A DNA stretch of 64,000 nt from an uncultured Monoglobus sp. (GCA_947628795.1 CANRBF010000002.1:62001-126000), one strand, 5' to 3'; positions 33,703 to 43,511 are shown, numbered from the stretch's first letter. Notes: generated by a model from the letters alone, not told the origin. A program made the numbers and translations.

Positions 33703-34899
33703 CTAACATTCACCCATCAGATATTTTTCAAGTCTGTCAAGGCCTGTCTTTATGTTTTCCATAGAGGTCGCGTATGACAGACGAACATATCCGTCAATAC
33801 CGAAGCCCTCGCTGGGCACCATCGCGACCAAAGCTTTGTCGAGAACATCGGCGCAGAATTCGTTTGCCGTGTTTATCATCTTTCCGTAATGCTCCTTGCC
33901 GAGTGATTCTTTCACATTCATAAAGATATAAAATGCGCCGTGAGGATTAAGGCAGCTTACTCCGTCGATCGACTTGATCCGCTTAACCATATAGTCGCGG
34001 CGTGTTATGTATTCGCGCTTCATATCGTCTATAATGCTTTGATCTCCGTCCAAAGCTTCAACAGAGGCAGCCTGCGCGATCGAGCAGGGGTTTGACGTCA
34101 TATGGCTTTGAATATTTGATATCGCCTTTGCTATCTCGGGCTCCGCCGCCATATATCCGATCCTCCAGCCCGTCATACAATACGCCTTTGCCATGCCGTT
34201 TACAATGATAGTAAGCTTTTTGATATCTTCGCCCAGCGTGGCAATATTCACATGCTCGCCCTCGTAAACGAGCTTTTCGTATATCTCGTCAAAAACAACG
34301 TATATATTATTCTCGACGCAGATCTTGGCAATTTCCTCAAGCTCGGCCTTTGTGTATATCATGCCGGTGGGATTGCTGGGAGAGTTGAGTACCAGCGCGC
34401 GAGTTCTGGGAGTGATCGCCGCACGGAGCTGATCGGGTGTGAATTTAAAATCGTTTTCCTCGGTAGTATTTATAACGACCGTGGTCGCGTCGGCAATTTT
34501 TATCATTTCGGGATAGCTTACCCAATAAGGAGCCGGGAGTATGACCTCGTCGCCGGGATTGCATATACATATAAAAACGTTTGAAAGCGAGTGCTTTCCG
34601 CCATTGCTTATCACGATATTTTCAACGCCGTACTCAAGTCCGGTATCGCGCTTTATCTTGCGGCAAACCGCGTGTTTTAAATCAAGGGTACCGGAGGCGG
34701 GAGTATATCTTGTGAAATTGGCGTTTATGGCGTTGATGCCCGCGCGCTTAACGTTTTCGGGTGTGTTGAAATCAGGCTCTCCCGCGCCAAATCCCACAAC
34801 GGGAATACCCTCTTTGATCATTTCCTTATATCTCGCGTCAATTGCGAGAGTGGGGGAAGGGGAGATGCTTTTGGCTTTTTCTGAAATAAATAGTGACAT
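33703..34899 (-). CDS. PLP-dependent aminotransferase, class I (aspartate-type)
   Basis: 398 residues. Typical AspB/AspC features: VVGFGAGEPDFNTPENVK, YTPASGTLDLKHAV, LNSPSNPTGMIYT, FDEIYEKLVYEG, the PLP-lysine region VNGMAKAYCMTGWRIGY, and a C-terminal GYVRLSYATS with the substrate-binding Arg. ATG 34899 is 6 bases after GGAGG; a TTG two codons earlier is in frame but less well placed. First gene of a minus-strand unit with purB and proC. Most likely aspartate aminotransferase, linking aspartate to adenylosuccinate synthesis. Confidence 0.9.
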   Translation of the reverse strand: MSLFISEKAKSISPSPTLAIDARYKEMIKEGIPVVGFGAGEPDFNTPENVKRAGINAINANFTRYTPASGTLDLKHAVCRKIKRDTGLEYGVENIVISNGGKHSLSNVFICICNPGDEVILPAPYWVSYPEMIKIADATTVVINTTEENDFKFTPDQLRAAITPRTRALVLNSPSNPTGMIYTKAELEEIAKICVENNIYVVFDEIYEKLVYEGEHVNIATLGEDIKKLTIIVNGMAKAYCMTGWRIGYMAAEPEIAKAISNIQSHMTSNPCSIAQAASVEALDGDQSIIDDMKREYITRRDYMVKRIKSIDGVSCLNPHGAFYIFMNVKESLGKEHYGKMINTANEFCADVLDKALVAMVPSEGFGIDGYVRLSYATSMENIKTGLDRLEKYLMGEC

Positions 34900-34930
34900 A
34901 TTCAACCTCCATAAAAATTACTTAGTTTAT

Positions 34931-34961
34931 ATTTTAATACAATACCTTGCAAAATGCAAGG
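34931..34961 (-). promoter_or_regulatory. Promoter with overlapping dyad before the aminotransferase
   Basis: On the minus strand TTGCAT (34959-34954), 17 bases, TAAAAT (34936-34931). A perfect dyad CCTTGCA-AAA-TGCAAGG (34945-34961) covers the -35, so a regulator could block it. Confidence 0.5.
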
Positions 34962-35009
34962 ATATATTCAACAAAATTTTATAATATATGCCGCGGATTT
35001 ACATGATTC

Positions 35010-35393
35010 TTAAAAATCAATAAATTCACTGACATCGGGAAACGCGTTTATAATATGATTTACGCGTATATCGCCCGCTGTGTACACCTCGATCACGTCA
35101 AAGCGTATATCGGTGTCAAAAGGATTTTCCAAAAGATACTGCTGCGCGGATTTCACAATACGCGATAATTTTGTTTTATTCACGCTTTCGGCCGCGGCGC
35201 CGTGAGTTGAGTCTTTTCTGGTTTTAACCTCAATAAAAACTATAACGTCTTTTTGAGGTGTCAGTGCTATTATATCAATTTCTCCGAAATGTGTGACGAA
35301 TTTTCGCTCCAGTATATAATATCCGTTTGAAGTCAGCATTCCCTCGGCGATGTTTTCGCCGAAATCACCGATATTTTTCTTGTATCTGCTCAT
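35010..35393 (-). CDS. yraN: UPF0102 (YraN) family nuclease-like protein
   Basis: 127 residues of the YraN family, an endonuclease-fold group of unknown role. Motifs: GENIAEGMLTSNGYYILERK, GEIDIIAL and VFIEVKTRK, which hold the Asp/Glu/Lys pattern of restriction-like nucleases. Its start overlaps the rnhB stop (ATGA), and the rnhB-yraN order is conserved in bacteria. Confidence 0.9.
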   Translation of the reverse strand: MSRYKKNIGDFGENIAEGMLTSNGYYILERKFVTHFGEIDIIALTPQKDVIVFIEVKTRKDSTHGAAAESVNKTKLSRIVKSAQQYLLENPFDTDIRFDVIEVYTAGDIRVNHIINAFPDVSEFIDF

Positions 35394-36007
35394 TTCGCGG
35401 TACCTAAAACTTTGGGCGTCATAAAGGTTTTTCTGTGAACATCCGTAACTCCGAATTCGCGTATCGCCTCACAGTGGGCTTTAGTGCCGTAGCCTTTGTG
35501 TTTTTCGAATCCGTATTGCGGGTATTTTTCGGAAAGCTTTGTCATATATCTATCTCTCGTTACTTTGGCGATGATCGAAGCCGCCGCAATCGTCTGTGAT
35601 TTGGCGTCGCCTTTCACTATATAAAGGCTGTCGATCTTGTCAAATTCGAGCTTGTCGTTTCCGTCAACGATCAGAATATCGGGCGTGACGCTGAGCGCGT
35701 TCACCGCGTTCTGCATGGCAAGGTGAGTCGCCTGTCTTATATTAATTTCGTCTATCACGTCCTGAAACACAAATTCCGCCGACCAGGCGAGCGCCTTTCC
35801 TGTTATTTCTTCATACAGAACGGCTCTTTTTTTCTCCGACAGTTTTTTCGAATCATTGATGCCCTCGATAATAATATCTTTTGGCAGAATAACTGCCGCT
35901 GCGCAGACGGGTCCCGCAAGAGGGCCGCGGCCTGCCTCGTCGATCCCGCATATCAGTTTTTTCCCGGAATTATATAAGTCGATTTCGTATTCAAGCATAT
36001 TATTCAT
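35390..36007 (-). CDS. rnhB: Ribonuclease HII
   Basis: Removes ribonucleotides from DNA. 205 residues; the acidic site is in ICGIDEAGRGPLAGPV (Asp, Glu) with DGNDKLEF and SIIAKVTRDRYM supplying further residues. ATG 36007 with AAGGAG 6 bases before. It lies 3 bases after rbgA in the standard Firmicutes order lepB-rbgA-rnhB. Confidence 0.95.
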   Translation of the reverse strand: MNNMLEYEIDLYNSGKKLICGIDEAGRGPLAGPVCAAAVILPKDIIIEGINDSKKLSEKKRAVLYEEITGKALAWSAEFVFQDVIDEINIRQATHLAMQNAVNALSVTPDILIVDGNDKLEFDKIDSLYIVKGDAKSQTIAAASIIAKVTRDRYMTKLSEKYPQYGFEKHKGYGTKAHCEAIREFGVTDVHRKTFMTPKVLGTAK

Positions 36008-36010
36008 GAT

Positions 36011-36898
36011 CTACTCCTTGGTTTCATATAAACGCGGCGGAAGCTCAAGTGTTATATTTCCGAGCGCCGCCGAGCGAAAGTCGCCTAAAACTATATTCGC
36101 CGCCCTGAAAGTGTCGATCTCGCCTCCCGATATAACGCAGCCGCGCTTTCGTCCGATAAGTTCAAGAAGCTCGTATTTGCTCGACGAGTCCGAATCATCT
36201 TCAAGCTTGTACACCTTTTTCAGCGCGGATAAATAGTTTTCTTTAAGATAACCCAAAAGCTCATATGCCAAATCTTCCACGTCAAGTATCTCGTCCTTTA
36301 TGCCGCCAGTGAAGGCGATTTTTTTGGCCACGTCATCATTTTCGAACTTCGGCCATAAAATACCTGGTGTGTCCAAAAGCTCATACTTTCCGGCTATTTT
36401 GATCCACTGCTTGGTTTGAGTGATTCCCGGGCGGTCTCCGGTTTTTGCCGCGGCTCTGCCCGATAGACGGTTAATAAAGGATGATTTTCCCACATTCGGA
36501 ATACCTATAACCATCATCTTCACCGCGTGCCGTTTGATCCCTCTCTGCTCGTCGCGCAGGAATTTGTCTTTGAGTTCGATCTCTATAGCTGCGTCAAGAT
36601 TCTTTCTGAGGCCTTTGCCCGAGCGGCTGTCCGCGGCTATGGCCGTGTTTCCGCTGTTATTAAAATAGTTTAGCCATTTGTCCGTCGCCGCCCTGTCTGC
36701 TATATCCGCTTTGTTCAAAACGATAACACGCGGCTTTGACGCGACGATCTTATCTGTCTCCGGGTTGCGCGACGACAGAGGAAGACGCGCGTCAACCAGT
36801 TCTATAACGACATCAACAAGTTTCAGGTTGTCTTTTATCATGCGCCTGGTTTTTGACATGTGACCCGGAAACCATTGAAGCTGATATTGATTTTCCAT
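36011..36898 (-). CDS. rbgA: Ribosome biogenesis GTPase RbgA/YlqF
   Basis: Needed for late 50S assembly. 295 residues, circularly permuted GTPase: MSKTRRMIKDNLKLVDVVIELVDAR domain start (first 20 residues seen as FPGHMSKTRRMIKDNLKLVD), G4 LNKADIAD, then P-loop GIPNVGKSS, then DTPGI. The C-terminal RNA-binding ANTAR-like domain follows. GGGGAG before ATG 36898. Confidence 0.94.
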   Translation of the reverse strand: MENQYQLQWFPGHMSKTRRMIKDNLKLVDVVIELVDARLPLSSRNPETDKIVASKPRVIVLNKADIADRAATDKWLNYFNNSGNTAIAADSRSGKGLRKNLDAAIEIELKDKFLRDEQRGIKRHAVKMMVIGIPNVGKSSFINRLSGRAAAKTGDRPGITQTKQWIKIAGKYELLDTPGILWPKFENDDVAKKIAFTGGIKDEILDVEDLAYELLGYLKENYLSALKKVYKLEDDSDSSSKYELLELIGRKRGCVISGGEIDTFRAANIVLGDFRSAALGNITLELPPRLYETKE

Positions 36899-36939
36899 AA
36901 TTATCTCCCCGTTAATCTAATTGGTCTGATTATATAATA

Positions 36940-36984
36940 GGGCTGTATCACACTGTTCGTCGGTGATACAGCCCTTGTTTTTTT
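36940..36984. terminator. Strong hairpin between lepB and rbgA
   Basis: GGGCTGTATCAC (36940-36951) pairs perfectly with GTGATACAGCCC (36963-36974), followed on the plus strand by TTGTTTTTTT and on the minus strand by TATTATATAA. Only minus-strand genes are near, so it probably ends or attenuates the lepB transcript. Confidence 0.6.
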
Positions 36985-38383
36985 AAGATACAAATGTAAA
37001 GTTATGTTTTTCGTCCTCGATCAGATAAGAGGATTCGATAGGATAAGCCACCGAGCCGAAATTGCTGATGGGCCAGAATCTGAACACGGCACCGCCGACG
37101 ATTTCATTCTCGGGAACTTGGCCGATCTCTCGGCTGTCTCTGCTGTTGTTGCGGTTATCTCCCATAACAAAAACTTTGTCTTTTTCAATAACAATAGGAT
37201 TTTCCTTACTGTACCTGCCATCGGCTATACATTCCATAATATACGCGCCTGTGCGGGTGGTCTTGTCTTTAATATAAGGCTCGTCAATAACCTGACCGTT
37301 AACGTATACATCGCCGTTTTCAAAGTCAATATAAACTGTGTCGCCCTCTGTTGCTATAACTCTCTTAACGTATGGTCTGTCGGGATCGCTTTCCGGCTTA
37401 AATATTATTACGTCGCCTTTTTCCGGTTTGTAAAAAAAGCGGTTCACATAAAGCTTATCGTTTTCTTGAAGTGTAGGCTGCATTGACGCTCCCTGAACTT
37501 TTACCAGTGTAAAAACAAAATTTCTGATAACCAGAGCCAATGCAACCGCGATCACAAGACATAAAACCCAATCTCTGATTTCTTTCAGCATGTTAATTTC
37601 TCCATTCTTCTTTTTAGCTTTTGTTTTTTTGCCGCTTTGGGAACTCGGCGGCATCTGAGCGCGTGCTCGTGAAGTATCGGTTTTTAGATCACGCGGAGCG
37701 GAAGCTCGATTAGTCTGCGAGGCGGCCGCCGTCCGTTTCTCGGATCTTGGCCGCGATGACGGGTTCTGAGCAACCGACTCTGTAATTTTAGGCATTTTTT
37801 GTGTCTGGCCCGGGGTGACGGTCTGCCTTTTAGCGGGTCCGCTCTGAGACGAACTTCTGTTTTTGCCGTTCAAATCGGCAGATGCTGATGAGGCGGAACG
37901 TTTGGCCGGTTTAGGGGTGTCGGCTTCGCGAGAGGGCTCGCGAGGCGTTCTGCTCGTTTGAGCCTGTGCGGATGTCGGCACATGTGCGGAGCGCGGTTCG
38001 GGACGTGATTTGTTACTGAAAACACTGTCAACCGACGAAACGGTCGGCGCAGGTTTTGGATTTTCACTTTTTGCCGAGGGGCGTGAACCGCTTGAAAGCA
38101 CAGATGATTCACCGGCTTTTGCGCGGGCCATTCTTCTGGCCTTCGCGTTTTCTTCGGCTAAGATCTGCTGTTCCATTTCGCGTTGTCTCGCCAAGCGGCG
38201 GGCTCTGCGCTCCTCAATTTCACGGAGCATCAAATCAGTCTGAGCGTTTATCTCCGACCTTGCTTTTTCAAGTGTAGGATCATTCGCAGAGGAAGAGCGA
38301 GCGGCCTTGTTCGCGGCGTCCTCAAGAATTTTATCAAGTTCCGAGCCGTTTCCGGCTGCGGAATTTCTGTTATTGGAATCCAT
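36983..38383 (-). CDS. lepB: Signal peptidase I with long N-terminal extension
   Basis: Cleaves signal peptides on the outer face of the membrane. The peptidase part is about residues 265-466: TM helix 271-291, catalytic S300 in VQGASMQPTL, K340 in YVKRVIATEGD, and the GDNRNNSRDSR block. Before it lie about 265 residues of polar, basic, Ser/Pro/Arg-rich sequence, with a charged helix near 65-100 (EIEERRARRLARQREMEQQ), predicted cytosolic. Typical Firmicutes SipS proteins are about 180 residues. ATG 38383 follows AGGGGG; the frame is open 24 codons upstream but without a ribosome site. Follows rplS by 75 bases. Confidence 0.9.
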   Translation of the reverse strand: MDSNNRNSAAGNGSELDKILEDAANKAARSSSANDPTLEKARSEINAQTDLMLREIEERRARRLARQREMEQQILAEENAKARRMARAKAGESSVLSSGSRPSAKSENPKPAPTVSSVDSVFSNKSRPEPRSAHVPTSAQAQTSRTPREPSREADTPKPAKRSASSASADLNGKNRSSSQSGPAKRQTVTPGQTQKMPKITESVAQNPSSRPRSEKRTAAASQTNRASAPRDLKTDTSRARAQMPPSSQSGKKTKAKKKNGEINMLKEIRDWVLCLVIAVALALVIRNFVFTLVKVQGASMQPTLQENDKLYVNRFFYKPEKGDVIIFKPESDPDRPYVKRVIATEGDTVYIDFENGDVYVNGQVIDEPYIKDKTTRTGAYIMECIADGRYSKENPIVIEKDKVFVMGDNRNNSRDSREIGQVPENEIVGGAVFRFWPISNFGSVAYPIESSYLIEDEKHNFTFVS

Positions 38384-38458
38384 AATATTTCCCCCTGATA
38401 CCTTATAAAATGCCAAAGAGTGGTGATTAAAAATAACCACCACCGCATTTTGCAAATA

Positions 38459-38800
38459 TTATAACTTTTCTCTTACCTTGGCAGCCTTACCCGCTCTGTC
38501 ACGCAGATAATAAAGCTTTGCGCGTCTGACTCTTCCGTGTCTTACAACCTCGATACGGTCGATCTTGGGCGAATTAACCGCAAATGTTCTCTCAACACCA
38601 ACGCCGTAAGAGATACGTCTGACCGTAAATGTCTCCTGAATGCCGCCGTGATTCTTTTTGATCACGGTGCCTTCAAACATCTGAACTCTCTCTCTGTTTC
38701 CCTCTTTAACCTTTACATATACGCGCACCGTGTCGCCTATCAAAAGCTCGGGAAGATCTTTTCTGATTTGTTCTTGTGTGATTTGCTGTAAAATGTCCAT
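38459..38800 (-). CDS. rplS: 50S ribosomal protein L19
   Basis: 113 residues, full length. Typical L19: [34 protein letters not shown] and [20 protein letters not shown]. Lies at the 30S/50S interface of the ribosome. AAAGGA precedes the ATG. First gene of the rplS-lepB-rbgA-rnhB-yraN run. Confidence 0.97.
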   Translation of the reverse strand: MDILQQITQEQIRKDLPELLIGDTVRVYVKVKEGNRERVQMFEGTVIKKNHGGIQETFTVRRISYGVGVERTFAVNSPKIDRIEVVRHGRVRRAKLYYLRDRAGKAAKVREKL

Positions 38801-38873
38801 TTTAAAAATCCTTTCTGTTTATACCATTCTTAGATATTCATGTCAAAAAATGACAGCGGACTACCCGATATTA

Positions 38874-38902
38874 ACTATATCATAGTAACATACTTTTTTC
38901 AA
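38874..38902 (-). promoter_or_regulatory. Promoter of rplS
   Basis: On the minus strand TTGAAA (38902-38897), 17 bases, TATAGT (38879-38874). The leader of about 70 bases contains a small TGTCA/TGACA hairpin (38841-38855), near the place where Firmicutes carry an L19 leader, but I cannot confirm that fold. Confidence 0.5.
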
Positions 38903-39006
38903 AATCGCAAGTTATTTAAGGCTAAATTTTCAAAATATAAAAATTTCGATTAAATTTACCAAAAATATTAGATTGGATCATGCGCAAATTGTTTAAATTT
39001 GCGGTG

Positions 39007-39933
39007 TTACTCGTCTTCGTCATCCGGGCTGACGATCGCGTCCACAAACTCCTTAGGATCAAACGGTTCAAGATCGTCGATTTTTTCACCAACGCCGATA
39101 TACTTCACGGGAATGTTATAATCGTTTTTGATCGCGAGAACGATTCCGCCTTTCGCGGTTCCGTCAAGCTTTGTCAGGATTATGCCGGTTATATCGGCCG
39201 CCTCTTTGAATTGCTCCGCCTGCTGCACCGCGTTTTGACCAGTTGTGGCGTCAAGTACCAGAAGAACTTCTTTGCTTGAGTCAGGAAGCTCGCGGTCAAG
39301 GATCCTGTAGATTTTTTTCAGCTCAGCCATAAGGTTCTTTTTGTTGTGGAGCCTGCCCGCGGTGTCGCAGAGCAGCACGTCGATCCCGCGAGCTTTTGCC
39401 GCGTTCACCGCGTCAAAAATAACAGCCGCCGGGTCAGAGCCCTCCTGCTGCTTGATGATCTGAACATCGGCTCTGTCAGCCCAGACCTCAAGCTGCTCGA
39501 TTGCCGCGGCGCGGAACGTGTCGGCCGCGGCTATGAGAACCGATTTTCCCTGATTTTTATAGAGATTCGCAAGCTTTCCGATCGACGTGGTCTTGCCTAC
39601 ACCGTTCACGCCGATAACCATAATGACGGCGGGTGTTCCGTAAATCTCAACCGAATTATCGCCGTCCTCAAGTATCTCGGTCATTATGCGGTTAAGCTCG
39701 GACTTAAGCTCATAGCTGTCGCGAAGTTTTTTCTCGTCAGCGGCCTCCCTGAGTTTCTCAATTATGTCCATCGAAGTGTTAACGCCGAGATCGGCTGTGA
39801 TCAACGCTTCTTCAAGCTCGTCGAACAAATCGTCGTCGATCTTTTTAAACGTTTTTATAACCGAATTAAATTTTTCGTTAATTGACTCTTTTGTTTTGCT
39901 TAAACTGTTTCTTAATTTATTGAATAAACCCAT
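39007..39933 (-). CDS. ftsY: Signal recognition particle receptor FtsY
   Basis: GTPase that docks SRP-ribosome complexes at the membrane. 308 residues with the short N domain and SRP-type G domain: VIGVNGVGKTTSIGKLA, AADTFRAAAIEQLEVW, DTAGRLHNKKNLM, ILTKLDGTAKGG and the C-terminal YIGVGEKIDDLEPFD. No acidic A domain, as usual in Firmicutes. Its start overlaps the smc stop by one base. Confidence 0.96.
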   Translation of the reverse strand: MGLFNKLRNSLSKTKESINEKFNSVIKTFKKIDDDLFDELEEALITADLGVNTSMDIIEKLREAADEKKLRDSYELKSELNRIMTEILEDGDNSVEIYGTPAVIMVIGVNGVGKTTSIGKLANLYKNQGKSVLIAAADTFRAAAIEQLEVWADRADVQIIKQQEGSDPAAVIFDAVNAAKARGIDVLLCDTAGRLHNKKNLMAELKKIYRILDRELPDSSKEVLLVLDATTGQNAVQQAEQFKEAADITGIILTKLDGTAKGGIVLAIKNDYNIPVKYIGVGEKIDDLEPFDPKEFVDAIVSPDDEDE

Positions 39934-42900
39934 TATTCACTCACCTCGTCTATATTTAATGATAATAATTTTGATACGCCTTTTTCCTGCATGGTAACGC
40001 CATACAACACATTCGCGGCCTCCATGGTTCCGCGCTTATGCGTTACTACGATAAACTGTGTGCTCTCGCTGTAACGTTTCAAGTATCCGGCGAAGCGGTA
40101 AACGTTAACGTCGTCAAGCGCGGCTTCGACCTCGTCGAGAATACAAAACGGGGTCGGCCTTACATTGAGTATCGCGAACAGCAGCGCTATTGCCGAAAGC
40201 GCTTTTTCTCCGCCCGAAAGCAATGTCAGGCTCTGGAGTTTTTTGCCGGGAGGCTGCGCCTCGATATCAATTCCGCTTTCAAGCACATTGTCGGGGTCGG
40301 ACAGACTGAGCTTTGCGCGGCCGCCGCCGAACAGCTGCGAAAAGACCATGTTAAAGCTGTCGTTTATTTTCACAAACTGCTCCGCGAACTGCGTTTTCAT
40401 TATCGCCGTCATCTCGGTAATAATTCGGTTAAGCTCTTTTTTTGATTTGTTCAGATCGTCGATCTGCTCGGTCAAAAAGTCGGATCTCTCCTTGACGTTT
40501 TTATATTCCTCAATGGCGTCAATATTTATGTTGCCTAAGTTTCTGATTTTTCTGCGCAGCTCGCCTATGCGTTTTGACGCCGCGGCGTGGTCAAACCCGC
40601 TCAAATCGCGGCCTTCCTTGGCGTCGCTGTAAGTCAGCTCATATTCATCCCAAAGATGGTCTATTATTCCCTCAAGCGCGGCGTCCATATTCTCATAGCC
40701 GGTCTGAGCTTTTGTGTGAAGGTTAGACAGCTTTAAAAGGTTGTCGCGCACATCGCTCATTGATTCCTGTTGAGTTTTAACCTCGGCCTCGGTTTCACGC
40801 CGTTTTTCGGTAAGCTCATCAAGATATTCTTCAAGCTTTTTGACCTCGTTCTCATTTTGCGCGGCTTTGAGCTCAAGTTCTTTTATCTCGTTTTCCGTGT
40901 CCGTGATATGCTTTTCAAAAGCTTTTATCTCATCAAGTCGAGCCAAAGTCGATGAAATAAGCTGAGACTTTTCATTGTTGACGCTGCGTATCTTTTCGTT
41001 GGTCTGCTCTATGTCCTTTAAAACCGAATTGCGCCTTATGGTGAGCTCAAGAAGCTCTCGTCCCAGCTTTTCGTTTTCACCGCTCAAACGGTCAAATTCC
41101 TTGCCTCTCGTCTCTACCGCTCGATTCAGTTCGGTTATTTCAATTTCAAGCTTGTCCGCTTTGCCGGCGTTTTGCTCGATCTCATCGGTTATTTCGGTGA
41201 TCTGAGAAATAAGCTGATCGAGTTCCGCGCTCATCTTTTCCCTGTCTGCTCCGGTCGAGTTTATGATCTCGCTGAGGTGGCCGCGCTCGGATTCAAGCTT
41301 TATAAGTTCCTCGTTTTTTTCGGAAATGCGCGCGTTGTTGTTTTTTATTTCCTCAAGCATATCGGCCGCTTCGATAGAGAGGCGGTTGATATGCTTTGTC
41401 AGGGAAACGATCGTTTTTTCGGTTCCCTTAACTTTTTCTTTAAGCTCCTCGATCTCATTTGCGCGCGACAGCGAGCCGATGGTTTTTAATGCGCTTCCGC
41501 CGGTCATGGCTCCGCCGGGATGCACAACGTCTCCACCCAAGGTAACGATCTTAAATCTGTGGGAACATTTTTTCCCCATAGCCGCGGCGTTATCAATGTT
41601 ATCCGCAACAACTACGGTTCCCAATATATTTTCAACGATCTCCGAATACTTATCGTCACATTCAACAAGAGAGGATGCGGTTCCGATATATCCGTCAAGT
41701 TTTTCGGCTTTCTCGGTGTCCAATCCGCGCGAGCGGATCTCGGTGATCGGAAGAAATGTCGCTCTGCCGGCCCTGTTGTCCTTTAGGTATTTTATCGCGC
41801 GTTTAGCGTCATCGGGATCGTCGGTCACAATATTTTGCGCGGCGCTGCCTAATGCCGTTTCAATGGCGGTTATGTATTTTTTGTCGGTTTTGATGAGCTG
41901 CGACAGCGGACCGTGGATATTTGCGCGCAGACGCCCTTTTTTAAACGCGTTCATAACACTTCTGACGCCGCGGCTGTATCCCTCAAGATCCCTTTCCATG
42001 TTTTCGAGCATTTTAATGTTGGAGTTAAGCTCGCTGAGTCTGATGCTGTTTTGATTCTTTTTATTTATCTGACTCTGCATTTCGGAGTTTTTCGCGCCGT
42101 ATGCCTCATCGGTCTTGTTTGTCTCTATTTTCAAATCGTCAATGTATTTTTCCGATACGCCAATTTCGGCGTCAAGCTCGGAAAGCTTCGTGCTCATCTC
42201 GTCGATAGATGTTGTTTTGCCTTCAAGCTCGGCGCGTATGATCTCGGCGCGCGACTTAAAGCTGTCCATCAATATTTCGCGGCTCGAAATATGGCTTTTC
42301 AGACCTCCCAGATCGGCTGTTTTTTCAACCAGCTCGGAGCGCAGCTGTTCCAAAGCCCTGCTTTCCTCGGAAACGTCCAGACCGGATTTGCGCGATTTTT
42401 CCGTCAAATCATCCTCGGTCGCTTTGACTGCCTCGCTTTGCGAGTTAAGCGACTCAAGCGTCGAGTTAAGTTCGCGAATTTGCTCGTCAAGCTTCACGGC
42501 GCGCTTGTCCGCCTCGGTGTTTTCATCGCCGAGTCTTGTTATCGAACTTTCGGAATGGGAAATTTCATTTTCGGCGAGATTGATCTTGTTTTTGATCTCG
42601 TGGGCAAAATCACGAAGCTCCGTCTCTTTTTGGCGGCTGTTTTCCGCCTCCGAATCAAGTTCGGCCATTTTTTCATACAGAGCCTCGACTTTGCTGTCGC
42701 TGTCGGATATCTCGCCTTTTATCGAGTTGATCTGACTTTCATACACGTCAATATTTTCTTTGAGTTTTTTTAGATCCTCGCGCTTTTTTTCGATATTAAT
42801 AATCGAAAGATTAATCTCCAGATCTTTCATCTCGTCGCGCAGGATCAGATATTTTTTTGCTTTTTCGGATTGAACGCGCAAAGGCTCAAGCTGAGTTTTA

Positions 42901-43493
42901 AGCTCGCCCAGTATATCCTCGACCCTGGTTATATTGTCAGAGGTGCGTTCAAGTTTTCTTTCGGCTTCGATTTTTCTGTATTTATATTTTGATATTCCCG
43001 ATGCTTCCTCGAATATATGCCGTCTGTCCTCGGACTTTGTGCTGAGAATATTGTCGATCTGTCCCTGGCCTATGATCGAGTATCCGTCGCGGCCGAGTCC
43101 GGTGTCCATAAACAATTCGTGCACGTCTTTTAATCGGCATAAAGTTTTGTTTATGTAATATTCGCTTTCGCCGCTTCTGTAGAGTCTGCGCGAAACGCGT
43201 ATTTCGGGAAAGTCTATGCTGAAAATGCCGCTTCCGTTGTCAAGATTCAGAGTGACCTCGGCAAAGCCCAGAGGCTTTCTGCTCTCCGTGCCCGCGAATA
43301 TAACGTCCTCCATGCGGCTTCCGCGCAGGGACTTTATGCTTTGTTCGCCCATGACCCAGCGTATCGCGTCTGAAATATTGCTCTTTCCCGAGCCGTTGGG
43401 ACCGACAATTGCGGTTATCCCCGAATTGAAATCAAGATAAATTTTGTCGGCAAAGGACTTGAAGCCCTGCATCTCAATACTTTTTAATATCAT
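39933..43493 (-). CDS. smc: Chromosome segregation protein SMC
   Basis: 1186 residues, normal length. N-terminal ATPase half with GPNGSGKSNISDAIRW (Walker A); long coiled coil; hinge domain near 500-680 (RGRLRANIHGPLSQLI to GGDVVHPGGAMTGGS); second coiled coil; C-terminal LLSGGEKALSAIALLFAI (signature) and ILDEVEAALDD (Walker B). Organises and helps separate the chromosome with ScpA/ScpB. smc-ftsY pairing is conserved; rnc is not next to it here. Several long antisense open frames over the coiled coil are shadows. Confidence 0.97.
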   Translation of the reverse strand: MILKSIEMQGFKSFADKIYLDFNSGITAIVGPNGSGKSNISDAIRWVMGEQSIKSLRGSRMEDVIFAGTESRKPLGFAEVTLNLDNGSGIFSIDFPEIRVSRRLYRSGESEYYINKTLCRLKDVHELFMDTGLGRDGYSIIGQGQIDNILSTKSEDRRHIFEEASGISKYKYRKIEAERKLERTSDNITRVEDILGELKTQLEPLRVQSEKAKKYLILRDEMKDLEINLSIINIEKKREDLKKLKENIDVYESQINSIKGEISDSDSKVEALYEKMAELDSEAENSRQKETELRDFAHEIKNKINLAENEISHSESSITRLGDENTEADKRAVKLDEQIRELNSTLESLNSQSEAVKATEDDLTEKSRKSGLDVSEESRALEQLRSELVEKTADLGGLKSHISSREILMDSFKSRAEIIRAELEGKTTSIDEMSTKLSELDAEIGVSEKYIDDLKIETNKTDEAYGAKNSEMQSQINKKNQNSIRLSELNSNIKMLENMERDLEGYSRGVRSVMNAFKKGRLRANIHGPLSQLIKTDKKYITAIETALGSAAQNIVTDDPDDAKRAIKYLKDNRAGRATFLPITEIRSRGLDTEKAEKLDGYIGTASSLVECDDKYSEIVENILGTVVVADNIDNAAAMGKKCSHRFKIVTLGGDVVHPGGAMTGGSALKTIGSLSRANEIEELKEKVKGTEKTIVSLTKHINRLSIEAADMLEEIKNNNARISEKNEELIKLESERGHLSEIINSTGADREKMSAELDQLISQITEITDEIEQNAGKADKLEIEITELNRAVETRGKEFDRLSGENEKLGRELLELTIRRNSVLKDIEQTNEKIRSVNNEKSQLISSTLARLDEIKAFEKHITDTENEIKELELKAAQNENEVKKLEEYLDELTEKRRETEAEVKTQQESMSDVRDNLLKLSNLHTKAQTGYENMDAALEGIIDHLWDEYELTYSDAKEGRDLSGFDHAAASKRIGELRRKIRNLGNINIDAIEEYKNVKERSDFLTEQIDDLNKSKKELNRIITEMTAIMKTQFAEQFVKINDSFNMVFSQLFGGGRAKLSLSDPDNVLESGIDIEAQPPGKKLQSLTLLSGGEKALSAIALLFAILNVRPTPFCILDEVEAALDDVNVYRFAGYLKRYSESTQFIVVTHKRGTMEAANVLYGVTMQEKGVSKLLSLNIDEVSE

Positions 43494-43511
43494 AATTGTA
43501 TAGCTCCGATT

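Noticed and set aside
42115-42735. Long plus-strand open frames over smc (also 41263-42054 and 41913-42773)
   Set aside because: They mirror the Glu/Ser/Leu-rich coiled-coil codons of smc, have no ribosome sites and resemble no family.
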